Shown: in pieces, positions 1 through 8,567 of the stretch | Position numbering within the stretch: position 1 is the stretch's first letter | How the letters are laid out: each line of letters starts with the position of its first letter | DNA from: Dyadobacter sp. Leaf189 | GTDB lineage: Bacteria > Bacteroidota > Bacteroidia > Cytophagales > Spirosomataceae | Reading direction: 5' to 3' | Length of the DNA: 64,000 nt | Assembly: GCF_001424405.1 (NCBI RefSeq) | Contig: NZ_LMPS01000008.1 | Span: 330 to 64,329 of the forward strand | Position numbers and translations under genes: made by a program | Notes under the pieces: generated by a model | Seen by the model: only the letters and a program-made list of their open reading frames with translations | Databases searched by the model: none | Told to the model about the DNA's origin: nothing

Positions 1-646
1 GATTACGGGTTTATCAACGTGTTGATCGCTCATGTAGGTAAAATGCGGTTCCTAAATAATAGCTTAGAAAGCCTTTTAGCTTTTGATGAAGGATATCGAC
101 CGATAATTTTCTGCCCGAATAATTCAAACGAAAGAGGGTGCCACGGTTTTAAATTGAGACACCCTCTTCTTTTTGTTGCGATAAAGGTTGCAATAGCTTT
201 TCTTAGGGAAGTGGTGTGCACGACGCCGAAACAAAACTTTCCTGAGCATCTATTTTATTGCAACTGAATTTCTCCTTGAGGCCTGCATTGACAATTTCGA
301 ACCAGTATATCTTGTCGTGAATAAGTTAGGATAACAATCGCTTGGACATCATGTACCAGTAGCAGCTCGACCCCAGCATTGCTTTCAATTCAGATCTCCA
401 CCGCTGACCGGTATAAAATACATAGGCGGTGCACAAATCGAACTTTAAAGGTATTCATCAATCCCAAACCTGCTTTTTTGACAACGGTCCAAATTTCACT
501 TTACCAACCGAGTTTTTAATCATAATTCTCGGTGCTGGAAGCCATTAATAGAGCTGATCAAGAAGCCGGGGTTACTTTACAATTGCTTTTCAACCTAACA
601 ATGCGGGATAATAGGGTTAACTTAGAAGAAATCAACTCCGCACTTT
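1..646. other. No convincing gene; leader region of the glycosyltransferase operon
   Basis: Both strands carry only short open frames of low-complexity or unconvincing composition. One frame stays open from base 1 to 267, but its translation has no recognisable motif and it crosses a terminator-like hairpin at 131-175. The tail of an upstream gene cannot be excluded at the very left edge. From 300 to 646 I see no RNA gene or repeat; this stretch presumably holds the promoter of the gene starting at 647, but I could not pick a convincing -33/-7 pair. Confidence 0.5.
131..175 (+). terminator. Terminator-like hairpin
   Basis: AAGAGGGTG (132-140) pairs with CACCCTCTT (160-168), a perfect 9-bp stem with a 19-base loop, followed by CTTTTT on the plus strand. 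It would end a plus-strand transcript entering from the left of the window. The left arm is preceded by AAACGA rather than a long A run, so it is not clearly bidirectional. Which gene it serves is not visible here. Confidence 0.5.
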
Positions 647-2890
647 ATGAAGATTTCGTTTGTAGGCACATTCCCGCCACGGGAATGCGGAATTGGCACC
701 TTTACCAAAAATTTGTATGATGCTGTCACCTCCGCACCAGGGGCAGATGGCCCGAATACTGCGCTAGTGGTTGCAATGGATGACAATGGGCAGCATTATG
801 ACTATCCGAAAGAGGTAAAACTGACCATTCGGCAAGAAGAACAAGCTGATTATCTGGAAGCCGCAAGTTTTATCAATATCAGCGGGGCGGATATCTGCGT
901 TTTGCAGCATGAGTTCGGGATTTTCGGCGGGCAAAATGGCATCTACATACTCCCGTTCCTTTACCGTCTGAAGATTCCGTTGATCGTCACTTTGCACACA
1001 GTGCTGAAAAATCCTTCATATAATGAGCGGGCTGTGATGATTGAAATCTGCAAAATCGCCCAAAGCGTCGTCGTAATGACAAGGAAGGCGGTAGATATGT
1101 TAATGGAAGAATATGGCGTTGCCGAAAGTAAAATCGAGCAGATTGCGCACGGCGTTCCGGATATACAATTTGATCAACAGTCTGCCAAAAAAGAATTCAA
1201 ACTTCTATCCAGACAAGTCCTTCTCACATTCGGATTTATTGGCCGAAACAAAGGCATTGAAATTGTGCTGAAAGCCCTGCCTGCGGTGGTTGCAAAATAT
1301 CCGCAGCTGGTTTATATCGTTCTAGGCAAAACGCACCCCAATGTAATTCGGCATTCAGGTGAAGAATACCGAATTTTCCTACTAGGATTGGTGAAAAAGC
1401 TGGGCATTGAAAAGCATGTCATTTTCATGAACGAGTTTGTCGACCAGACTGAGCTTTTTAAATATCTTTCCGCCTCTGACATTTACATTACCCCTTACAC
1501 CAATGAGGCACAGATCACAAGCGGAACATTGTCGTATGCCATTGGCGCAGGATCTGCGGTGATTTCTACGCCCTATTGGCATGCTGCCGAATTGCTCTCT
1601 GAAGGCCGAGGCAGGTTGTTCCCATTCAATGATGTGCAAGCTTTAAGTGATGTATTCCTTGATTTGCTTGATCACCCGGATACAATGGCGAGATTACGTA
1701 ATAACGCATACAATTACGGACGAGAAATTACCTGGCCCAAGATCGGCGCAAAATATGCGAAGCTCGCAGAAAAAATTGTGGCGGAACAGCCGTATGTGCA
1801 TGTAGAAGCGGAAACTATCCTGGATCTGCTGGCTTTGCCTCCATTTTTGCTGGACCATGTGCAAAGACTCACCGACGATACAGGAATCATTCAGCACGCC
1901 AAATATGGAATTCCAAACTTGAAAGAAGGATATTGTCTGGATGATAATGCGAGGGCGCTTTTGATGGTCCTAATGACCTATAAAAGGAATAAAAACCCCC
2001 TGGCGCTTAAATTATCACCTACTTACCTGAGCTATATCAATTACATGCAAAACCCGGACGGCGCGTTCCGGAACTTCCTGAGTTTCAACCGTAATTTCCT
2101 GGATGAAGTGGGTTCAGAAGATTCGTTTGGCAGGACAATATGGGCATTGGGTTATCTGTTAGGAAATGCACCTAATGACGCTTATTATCAAACCGGGCGG
2201 GCTATTTTCTTCGATGCTTCCCCTAATTTTGTGAAGCTGCGATCCATCCGGAGCATTGCCAACACCATCGTAGGCATATGCCATTATCTAAAAAGCAACT
2301 CATCGGACGAAGGGATGATTGAGGTTTTGCGGCAATTGACAAACCGCCTAATGGTGGATTATGACCTGAACCGGACCACTGACTGGCATTGGTATGAATC
2401 GCTCCTGGCTTATGATAATGCCTTTTTGCCTCTCGCGATGCTGCACGCTGCCGAGTTTTTAAATGATGAAAGAGTCAATAAAGTTGCTTTGGAGAGCATG
2501 GAATTTCTTTCGAAAATCACTTTAAAGAACGGTTATCTTTCCATCGTAGGTAATGAAAAGTGGTATCTCAAAGATGGCGAAAGTTCAATGTTTGCCCAAC
2601 AGCCACTGGATGCATTGGCTATGGTGCTCATGTTCCACCAAGCATTCCGGCTGACAAGCGATCAAGCTTATGTCCAACAGCTGAATACATGTTTTATGTG
2701 GTTTTTAGGTGAAAACGATCTCCGTATCAGTCTTTATGACTTTGAAACTAAGGGTTGCTGTGATGGCCTGGAAAGATATGGCGTAAACCGGAACCAGGGA
2801 GCGGAAAGCACGTTGGCTTATCTAATTTCTCATCTAAGCGTTTTGGAAGCATTTGAAGAGCTGACCAAGTTAAAAGCAGCTCAACCATGA
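647..2890 (+). CDS. Two-domain glycosyltransferase: GT4 domain plus C-terminal helical (6-hairpin-like) domain
   Basis: This 747-residue protein starts with MKISFVGTFPPRECGIGTF, a typical GT-B opening, and residues about 1-385 form a GT4-type glycosyltransferase. The donor-site region is seen as PYTNEAQITSGTLSYAIGAG followed by a short acidic/loop segment. Residues about 395-735 are unlike a normal GT4: they are helix-rich with aromatic and acidic clusters (GYCLDDNARALLM, DWHWYESLLAYDNA), which suggests an alpha/alpha-barrel glycosidase- or epimerase-like domain. The family is about twice the usual GT4 length for that reason. Its stop overlaps the next gene in ATGA, so the two glycosyltransferases are probably translated together. 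The converging GH130 gene suggests a small glycan-making and glycan-recycling unit. The transferred sugar is unknown; mannose is a guess from GH130. Confidence 0.85.
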   Translation: MKISFVGTFPPRECGIGTFTKNLYDAVTSAPGADGPNTALVVAMDDNGQHYDYPKEVKLTIRQEEQADYLEAASFINISGADICVLQHEFGIFGGQNGIYILPFLYRLKIPLIVTLHTVLKNPSYNERAVMIEICKIAQSVVVMTRKAVDMLMEEYGVAESKIEQIAHGVPDIQFDQQSAKKEFKLLSRQVLLTFGFIGRNKGIEIVLKALPAVVAKYPQLVYIVLGKTHPNVIRHSGEEYRIFLLGLVKKLGIEKHVIFMNEFVDQTELFKYLSASDIYITPYTNEAQITSGTLSYAIGAGSAVISTPYWHAAELLSEGRGRLFPFNDVQALSDVFLDLLDHPDTMARLRNNAYNYGREITWPKIGAKYAKLAEKIVAEQPYVHVEAETILDLLALPPFLLDHVQRLTDDTGIIQHAKYGIPNLKEGYCLDDNARALLMVLMTYKRNKNPLALKLSPTYLSYINYMQNPDGAFRNFLSFNRNFLDEVGSEDSFGRTIWALGYLLGNAPNDAYYQTGRAIFFDASPNFVKLRSIRSIANTIVGICHYLKSNSSDEGMIEVLRQLTNRLMVDYDLNRTTDWHWYESLLAYDNAFLPLAMLHAAEFLNDERVNKVALESMEFLSKITLKNGYLSIVGNEKWYLKDGESSMFAQQPLDALAMVLMFHQAFRLTSDQAYVQQLNTCFMWFLGENDLRISLYDFETKGCCDGLERYGVNRNQGAESTLAYLISHLSVLEAFEELTKLKAAQP

Positions 2891-3897
2891 GAGTTGCTAT
2901 CTTATCATCCATTGCCTGGCGCACGCCGCCCCGCAATTACGGCCCCTGGGAGCAAGTAGCGTCCTATCTGGCAGAAGGTTTGCTTGCAAAAGGGATCAAT
3001 GTGACATTATTCGCAACTGCAGATTCAATTACAAAAGGAAAATTGGATGCTACTTGTAATATCCCTTATGCGGAAGATCGGAACGTTGACCCTAAGGTGG
3101 TTGAATGCCTGCATATCAGTAATGTGATGGAAAAAGCGGATCAATTTGATTTAATTCATAATCATTTTGATTTCCTCCCACTAACATATTCCAGGCTGAT
3201 CAAGACGCCAATGCTAACTACTATACACGGTTTTTCGTCGGATAAGATCAAGGAGGTTTACCGGAAATATAATGATGAGACACATTATGTTTCAATTAGC
3301 AATGCCGATCGGGATGAGAATCTGGATTACAAGGCAACAGTCTATAATGGTATCGACGAAGAAGCATTTCCCTACATTACTTTTCCCAACGATTATTTGC
3401 TCTTTTTTGGAAGGATTCACCCCGACAAAGGTACAAGTGAGGCAATTGAGATCGCTCGGAAAAGTGGAAGGAAGCTACTTATAGCAGGTTTGGTCCAGGA
3501 TGAAGGGTATTTCAAGCGGGAGGTGGAGCCGCATATTGACTCTAAAAATGTCTTTTATTGCGGGAATGTAGGGCCAGAAAGGAGGAGCACGTTGCTGGGC
3601 ATGGCGTACGCAGTGCTGCATCCAATCAGTTTTGAAGAGCCTTTTGGACTAAGTGTGGCTGAGTCGATGCTTTGTGGAACGCCCGTGATCGCCTTTAATC
3701 GCGGATCAATGTCTGAATTGATCAAGCACGGTCAAACAGGGTTTTTAGTATGTTCGGTGCCCGAGGCAGTAGAAGCCGTGGGGCTCGTAAAAAAGATCAA
3801 CAGAAAGGACTGCGCCGACTGGGCACAGTCCATGTTTTCCAAGGATAAGATGGTGGATGGCTATCTAGCTGTTTATGAATCAATTTTAAGCAGCTAA
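2887..3897 (+). CDS. Glycosyltransferase family 4 protein
   Basis: A 336-residue GT4 (GT-B fold) enzyme. The N-terminal half has the acceptor-side pattern (PRNYGPWEQVASYLAEGL, then DLIHNHFDFLPL), and the C-terminal half has FFGRIHPDKGTSEAIEIA and the donor-binding EEPFGLSVAESMLCGTPVI, the E-x7-E motif of this family. No signal peptide or membrane segment, so it is cytoplasmic. It overlaps the previous gene by 4 bases (ATGA), implying translational coupling. Its 3' end overlaps the 3' end of the convergent GH130 gene by 12 bases. The acceptor and sugar cannot be read from sequence. Length is a little short for GT4 but both Rossmann halves are present. Confidence 0.9.
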   Translation: MRVAILSSIAWRTPPRNYGPWEQVASYLAEGLLAKGINVTLFATADSITKGKLDATCNIPYAEDRNVDPKVVECLHISNVMEKADQFDLIHNHFDFLPLTYSRLIKTPMLTTIHGFSSDKIKEVYRKYNDETHYVSISNADRDENLDYKATVYNGIDEEAFPYITFPNDYLLFFGRIHPDKGTSEAIEIARKSGRKLLIAGLVQDEGYFKREVEPHIDSKNVFYCGNVGPERRSTLLGMAYAVLHPISFEEPFGLSVAESMLCGTPVIAFNRGSMSELIKHGQTGFLVCSVPEAVEAVGLVKKINRKDCADWAQSMFSKDKMVDGYLAVYESILSS

Positions 3898-5367
3898 TCC
3901 TGCATTTTGTGTCAGCTCCTTTAATAAATCTTTAAGGTCCACAACTACATAAGTTGATGCGTAATCTGACATGGCGTATGGAATAATCAGGCTCTCATTG
4001 TGAATAAGCGCGCCGCAGGAGTACACAACATTGGGAACATACCCTTCCCGTTCCTTGCGATTTGGGATCAACAATGGCTGGCTCAGTCTTCCGATTTCTT
4101 TTTCAGGTTTATCCAGCTCAAAAAGGGACGCTCCCAGAACGTATTCACGCATAGGACCTACTCCGTGTGTCAGAACCAGCCAGCCAGCCTCTGTTTCCAA
4201 TGGCGATCCGCAGTTTCCAATTTGCACGAATTCCCAAGGGAATTGAGGCGACTGGATTATGGTCGCTTGTCGCCACACACTGATGTTGTCGGAAAAAGCA
4301 ATGTAATTATTGACCCCGTCGATCCGGCAAAGCATGGCATATTTGCCATTGATTTTCCTCGGAAAAAGTGCCATTCCCTTATTTTGAGCGATTTCGCCAT
4401 GAATCGGCAACACTTTGAAATGATAAAAATCCTTAGTCATCAGGATTTTGGGCAGGATCGAGGTTCCGTCATAGGCAGTGTAAGTTGCATAGTAAACTGG
4501 CTCATTGTCTCCTTGTATAAATTTAACAAACCGGGCATCTTCAATGCCCCGCTTTTCGGTATCAGCAATGGGAAAGATTACGCGTTCGGAAATATCAGTA
4601 TCTAAGGAAAAATCCATTTCGTAATGCGATGACGCCAGCCACATCATTTCCCTCAGAAAAATGCGGCACGGTTCGTCCATTTCAATGACTTTGCTGGTCT
4701 CATCGACATAGCGTTTCAACTCCTCATACGTAAAGGTTTCGGTCAGTTTTTGCTCGATAACCGGGTAAGCAGCGTTTTCAAGGTTCTGCATTTCGCCAAG
4801 TTTTGCCAGGAAAGACTTCTTTTTGTACACATGGTTACGGACATGTGCCGGCGAATCAAGCATTCGGCCAGGGGGCTCAACAGTGATCAGGTTATCCCCA
4901 TCTATGATGGCCGATCTGAAAACGATCGAAGAAATATGGCCTTCTCCCGTTGCACGGAAACTTAGAATAACCCTGCGCTCCCCAAAACCCATTCGGGACT
5001 GGTCCGGATCGTCAATAATAGAAGGGTTAAAGAATGCAGCAGCTTCAATAGAATATTCCATCGTAAAATAAGAACCTATCAACATTTCCTCGGTGGTGCC
5101 TAATTGTTTCAAATCAATGTCCATCGAGCTTAGCAGGGTATGAAGCCGGTGAAAATGCCGTTCAAATATTTTTAGAATATTGCGGTGCCGCCTGGCATAT
5201 TTGCGCAGGACATTGCTTAACTCCTGTTTTTGCTGCTCCTGGGAAAGGTTCAGGATCATTGTGATCAATTGCCTGGCCCTTTCTTCACTGCTGAACATAA
5301 AACGGGCAATTACCCGGCTTGAATCTGGTTGAAAGACAATGTCCTTCCTAGTTATGTAGATTGACAT
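3886..5367 (-). CDS. Glycoside hydrolase family 130 protein (beta-mannoside phosphorylase-like)
   Basis: A 493-residue protein whose residues about 150-480 carry the five-bladed propeller signatures of GH130: GIEDARFVKF, YYATYTAYDG, MALFPRKINGKYAMLCRID, GNCGSPLETEAGWLVLTHGV and REGYVPNVVYSCGALIH. GH130 enzymes cleave beta-mannosidic linkages, mostly by phosphorolysis giving mannose-1-phosphate. The first 150 residues are an extra alpha-helical domain (heptad-like, rich in R, Q, L) absent from the short, characterised phosphorylases, so the exact substrate is open. It converges on the two glycosyltransferases with a 12-base tail overlap, and antisense interaction between the transcripts is possible. 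No signal peptide; cytoplasmic. Confidence 0.88.
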   Translation of the reverse strand: MSIYITRKDIVFQPDSSRVIARFMFSSEERARQLITMILNLSQEQQKQELSNVLRKYARRHRNILKIFERHFHRLHTLLSSMDIDLKQLGTTEEMLIGSYFTMEYSIEAAAFFNPSIIDDPDQSRMGFGERRVILSFRATGEGHISSIVFRSAIIDGDNLITVEPPGRMLDSPAHVRNHVYKKKSFLAKLGEMQNLENAAYPVIEQKLTETFTYEELKRYVDETSKVIEMDEPCRIFLREMMWLASSHYEMDFSLDTDISERVIFPIADTEKRGIEDARFVKFIQGDNEPVYYATYTAYDGTSILPKILMTKDFYHFKVLPIHGEIAQNKGMALFPRKINGKYAMLCRIDGVNNYIAFSDNISVWRQATIIQSPQFPWEFVQIGNCGSPLETEAGWLVLTHGVGPMREYVLGASLFELDKPEKEIGRLSQPLLIPNRKEREGYVPNVVYSCGALIHNESLIIPYAMSDYASTYVVVDLKDLLKELTQNAGLAA

Positions 5368-5918
5368 TTGAAGTTTTGCAGCAAGGTGAGCCTTTAATCC
5401 GGAATTTGAGCTATAATATTTATAGCTAAGTTGATTGCAGGTGTACGCTGTTTAGTATTTAATTCAACGGTTACATGATTGAGCGTCCGATCGTGTGACT
5501 CACATTTTGGCTCAAATAACCGGCACCCGGTTCGAATTCAAGCAAGCAATATGGCCCAGAAACCGACATGATTAGGCTAAATGGTTTACCACACAGGTGC
5601 AACGGAACTGAGTTAACGCTCTCAAAACCATTTGCTAAACCGTTGGTGATCTGGCTTTCCAAAATCCCAACGAATTATCAAAGTCAAAAGGGCCAAATGG
5701 CATTTAACTGCAGTCCAATAAGGTTTGCTGGCAAACCTGGTACCATTCCTATATTATCGCTGTAGTATTAGATCAAAAAGCGGGCATCAACAGCGATCGG
5801 TAAACCGTGTGATTGTATCCGGCCCCGGCACACGGATGGGTTCCAGCTCAGCCTTGCCTGTCATTTTGCCGCTTACGATCGGTTAACCCAAAATGGTCAT
5901 AGTCAGGCTTTTCTAAAC

Positions 5919-6137
5919 TTATTCCAAGGTGAGTATTCTACCCGCAACTGGAACTGTATCCAGCAAGGCTTTAAATTTAAGCCTGACTTGCTCATAGGAG
6001 CTGCTCTGATTTGCATTCACCGTGTCTGAAATCAACTTATAAACATGCCCGGTTTCACACTGTAAGGACCAGCCATTGCTATCCCATATTTCATGATATA
6101 ATTGGATCTTTCTTGCCGCCCTCTCACTATCTTCCAT
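5919..6137 (-). CDS. Small hypothetical protein, 72 aa
   Basis: I do not recognise a family. The frame starts at an ATG preceded by AAGAAATAAG, and the translation (MEDSERAARKIQLYHEIWDS, ending in a TAA) has protein-like composition: charged helix at the N terminus, a WSLQCETGHVYKL strand-like segment and a second helix (EQVRLKFKALLDTV). Codon choice resembles neighbouring genes. It has no signal peptide or membrane segment. It stands alone on the minus strand in a gene-poor stretch, so it could be a real small gene or a chance frame. Confidence 0.45.
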   Translation of the reverse strand: MEDSERAARKIQLYHEIWDSNGWSLQCETGHVYKLISDTVNANQSSSYEQVRLKFKALLDTVPVAGRILTLE

Positions 6138-6448
6138 CTTATTTCTTTATGATTGTGAATACCCGTTCTCTGCGCGCTCTATCCATTCAGCTAAGGCGTT
6201 GAACTGCCTGCCATGAATAATTTCGACCACACGACTCATTTGTTTAAAAGCGCTGATCCTAATGTCGAATAGTCGCAAGTAGTTGCATAATCTTTACTGG
6301 GTGCGCTTTTGTTGTGTGAAAGCTTGCTAAACGCATGTAGCACGTTCTCATTATTTAATGAATAATCCTGGTGTTAGCTTTTGGAGCGCAAAAAGGCTTC
6401 CTGGCGGGACAATACATGCGCAACAAGGCGGAGAAAAAAAGCGCCATG

Positions 6449-6652
6449 CTAAGGCAAAACATGCGTAGTTAAAAAATATTCATCAATCTGGTTCCAAGAA
6501 TAGCTGTAAGTGACCCCTCCTACTTGTTGAACGAAATCACCGGTTTCGCTATCGCTAAAGCCAACGCGCCAGTTAGTTGTATTTTTGATCCTAAACTTCA
6601 ATGCTGAATTTGGCGGTGGAAGATCGGTTTTTGCTAATATTTTGATTTTCAT
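6449..6652 (-). CDS. Small hypothetical protein, 67 aa
   Basis: Not recognised. The translation begins MKIKILAKTDLPPPNSALKF and continues with alternating polar and aromatic residues (NTTNWRVGFSDSETGDFVQQ) that look like a small beta-sheet domain, which makes it more credible than a random frame. No signal peptide. It lies between the 72-aa frame and the PAS remnant, in the opposite direction to the latter. No partner gene suggests a role. Confidence 0.4.
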   Translation of the reverse strand: MKIKILAKTDLPPPNSALKFRIKNTTNWRVGFSDSETGDFVQQVGGVTYSYSWNQIDEYFLTTHVLP

Positions 6653-6859
6653 ACACTAAGGTAACCTATTTAAGCCAACATAACTACTTCAAAACGGTTT
6701 TTCAGTTACGTGGCTTGTCTGGTTGGCAATGGCACGGCGCTTCTCCCACAACCGGCTTTGATCAAATGGCGGTGACACCAAACTATGCTAGCGGAGGGGT
6801 ATAGTGGCTACAACCAGTAACCGCTGGGACAGTCCCATCTAACTTTAAACTTGCCAAAC

Positions 6860-7108
6860 ATGCAATCTCGACTACCTACCTCAGATTTATCCCTACGATC
6901 CGTTGATGAGCTTGAAAAAGAAATACATGAAAGAAAGCTTGTGGAGCAGAAACTGGCCAAAAGTGAGTTTTTACTTTCTGAGGAGGGGCGAATAGCACGT
7001 GAGGGTGGCTGGGAGCTTGATGTAGAGACAAAGCAGTCATCCTGGTCAAAAGTAAGTGGTGCTCACAATGCGCAAGTCGTTTACAAAACACAATATATCC
7101 TAACTTAG
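6860..7108 (+). pseudogene. Truncated PAS-domain sensor histidine kinase remnant
   Basis: The 82-residue frame starts at ATG 6860 (an in-frame TTG lies at 6851). Its linker helix, DELEKEIHERKLVEQKLAKSE, and the first strand of a PAS domain, REGGWELDVETKQSSWS, are the standard opening of PAS-containing hybrid sensor kinases. The similarity ends abruptly after WSKVSG, and the frame stops within 20 residues without the rest of PAS, a HisKA domain or an ATPase domain. The remainder has been deleted. An intact response regulator starts about 100 bases downstream, consistent with a former kinase/regulator locus. Confidence 0.7.
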
Positions 7109-7209
7109 ATCCAAGGATAAAGATTTATCGGGTTTCCGGTATTTTTGAAAGTATATTTGAATACGTTGGCACAATCGACAAAGACCGACTTCACCCTAAA
7201 CGTTGCGCT

Positions 7210-7632
7210 ATGAATAAGAAAGGCGAAATCGTCATCATCGAAGATGACGCCGATGATCGGTTTTTGCTGGAAGAAGTCTTTAAATCACTTGATTACCCTA
7301 ACAAACGGATATATTTTCATGATGGGCAGGATGCATTGGATTATTTACAAAAAACAGATAATGTGCCCTTTTTGATACTATCTGACATCAACATGCCCAA
7401 GTTGGATGGGTTTCAACTGAGACAGAAATTGCATACCGATTCAGAATTACAACTTAAATGTATCCCTTATCTCTTCTTTTCAACTGCAATTGACCAGAAA
7501 ATGGTGATTGACGCATATAGCGTTTCGGCGCAAGGGTTCTTTGTTAAGCAGAATTCATTTTCAGAATTGGAAAAGACCATTCGAGTGATCATGGAATATT
7601 GGACAAGGTGTGCAGCCCCTAATAACTTTTAA
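7210..7632 (+). CDS. Single-domain response regulator
   Basis: A 140-residue CheY-like receiver with no output domain. The acidic pocket is D12/D13 in IIEDDADDR, the phosphoacceptor is D59 in LSDINMP, the switch residue is S91 or T92 in FFSTA, and the conserved lysine is K113 in FFVKQ. All the residues needed for phosphotransfer are therefore present. The IEDDADDR form with a long insertion between helix 1 and strand 2 is the Rcp1-type receiver common in Bacteroidota beside PAS kinases. Its kinase partner upstream (6860-7108) is broken, so it is probably an orphan or served from elsewhere. Confidence 0.88.
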   Translation: MNKKGEIVIIEDDADDRFLLEEVFKSLDYPNKRIYFHDGQDALDYLQKTDNVPFLILSDINMPKLDGFQLRQKLHTDSELQLKCIPYLFFSTAIDQKMVIDAYSVSAQGFFVKQNSFSELEKTIRVIMEYWTRCAAPNNF

Positions 7633-7686
7633 GGTTCCATTCCGTGGCGGGAGAATACGCGGTTGATAACATTTTTATTTTTGCTT

Positions 7687-8003
7687 ATGGCTGGAAGCAC
7701 CACTTTCTTTTTGGCAGACGATGACGCTGATGATCGCCTTTTAATGAACGAGGCGATTAAAGCCATAGATCAAGTATTAAAATTGTGGAATCAAAGAATG
7801 GGCAGGAACTCCTCACGTTTCTCCAGTCGCAGACAATATCGGATAATTGTCTCATTATTTTAGACATGAACATGCCGAAAATGAACGGCTTAGAAACGCT
7901 ATCAAATCTGCGAATTATTCCTCATTTAACTTCCTTACCAACAGTTATGCTTTCGATATCTCGGAATCCAGATATGATTGCCTTTGATCGGAAGAATTAT
8001 TAG
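7687..8003 (+). pseudogene. Frameshifted, C-terminally truncated response regulator
   Basis: Two overlapping frames together spell a receiver domain. Frame one, from ATG 7687, gives MAGSTTFFLADDDADDRLLM; frame two picks up near 7770-7785 as a VESKNGQELLTFLQ segment and continues through LIILDMNMPKMNGLETL, the phosphoacceptor motif. A single frameshift near 7775 separates them. The second frame ends at PTVMLSISRNPDMIAFDRKNY, before the conserved lysine and last helix, so the 3' end is lost too. It is a paralogue of the intact regulator just upstream. Confidence 0.75.
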
Positions 8004-8097
8004 AGATCCTTATCTGTACGTAAAAACATAGGCGGTATAGAATTGCTAAACACGAAAACCATCGTAAATATTGTAATTTAATAACTGGCTATTACTT

Positions 8098-8247
8098 ATG
8101 GGAAACAAAGGATTATTTGTGATGATCGATGATGACACTGATGATCACGCCGCAAAAATCTGTTCCAGTATCATTGCCGAAGATTGTATTTCCAACATGC
8201 TGGTGTCTTCCGTGACCTTTGAGGCAGGTGCAAGGACATACCGTTAA
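8098..8247 (+). pseudogene. Response regulator N-terminal fragment
   Basis: A 49-residue frame from ATG 8098 reads MGNKGLFVMIDDDTDDHAAK, the first beta strand and acidic pocket of a receiver domain. The similarity then fades and the frame stops at 8247, with no phosphoacceptor aspartate or later strands. This is the third copy of the receiver opening in under 1 kb and is best seen as the 5' stub of a further paralogue. I infer decay from the missing 60% of the domain. Confidence 0.55.
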
Positions 8248-8473
8248 GTAAGAGCATCCGCAGAATAACGGTCCTTTGAAATAAACTTGACTTGAGAAGT
8301 AGACCTTCTTCATTGAATTGTAACCAGGCAGAAATCGTGAGGTCGCCGTTCGTGAATGATGCATTTACACTGTTGCTTTGCACGGTCAGCCATGTTATCA
8401 ACCCGGCGAGAGCGACCAGTAAAGACGGCGTCAGTATCTCAATGGCAATTGCAGCAATCAATTTAAACATCAT
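8171..8473 (-). CDS. Possible small membrane protein, 100 aa
   Basis: The N terminus, MMFKLIAAIAIEILTPSLLV, continues into a hydrophobic stretch to about residue 31, a credible single transmembrane helix, followed by a polar strand-like segment (ASFTNGDLTISAWLQFNEEG). From about residue 70 the composition becomes arginine-rich and unconvincing, where it overlaps the receiver stub on the other strand, so its 3' end may be broken or the gene may be spurious. No family recognised. Confidence 0.3.
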   Translation of the reverse strand: MMFKLIAAIAIEILTPSLLVALAGLITWLTVQSNSVNASFTNGDLTISAWLQFNEEGLLLKSSLFQRTVILRMLLLNGMSLHLPQRSRKTPACWKYNLRQ

Positions 8474-8567
8474 TATGTGGTTTTCATGATGCCGATTGAA
8501 TAATTGATTTAGAGAAGCTTGCCTGTTATGTGTAATTTAAACAGTAAGTTATCTAATCCCGCAAACC

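Larger units (their letters stand above)
5368..6859. other. Gene-poor stretch with two possible small genes
   Basis: About 1.5 kb between the GH130 gene and the PAS-kinase remnant. Apart from the two small minus-strand frames described separately (5919-6137 and 6449-6652), I see only short, unconvincing open frames, no RNA gene and no clear terminator. The left end (5368-5480) must contain the GH130 promoter. Given the broken genes immediately to the right, this looks like the remains of deleted genes rather than a functional long regulatory region. Confidence 0.45.

Noticed and set aside
532..720. 62-residue frame overlapping the glycosyltransferase start
   Set aside because: It overlaps the ATG of a clear gene in a different frame and its last third is that gene's sequence read out of frame.
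4000..4605. 201-residue plus-strand frame
   Set aside because: Antisense to the GH130 gene, which has clear family motifs in its own frame.
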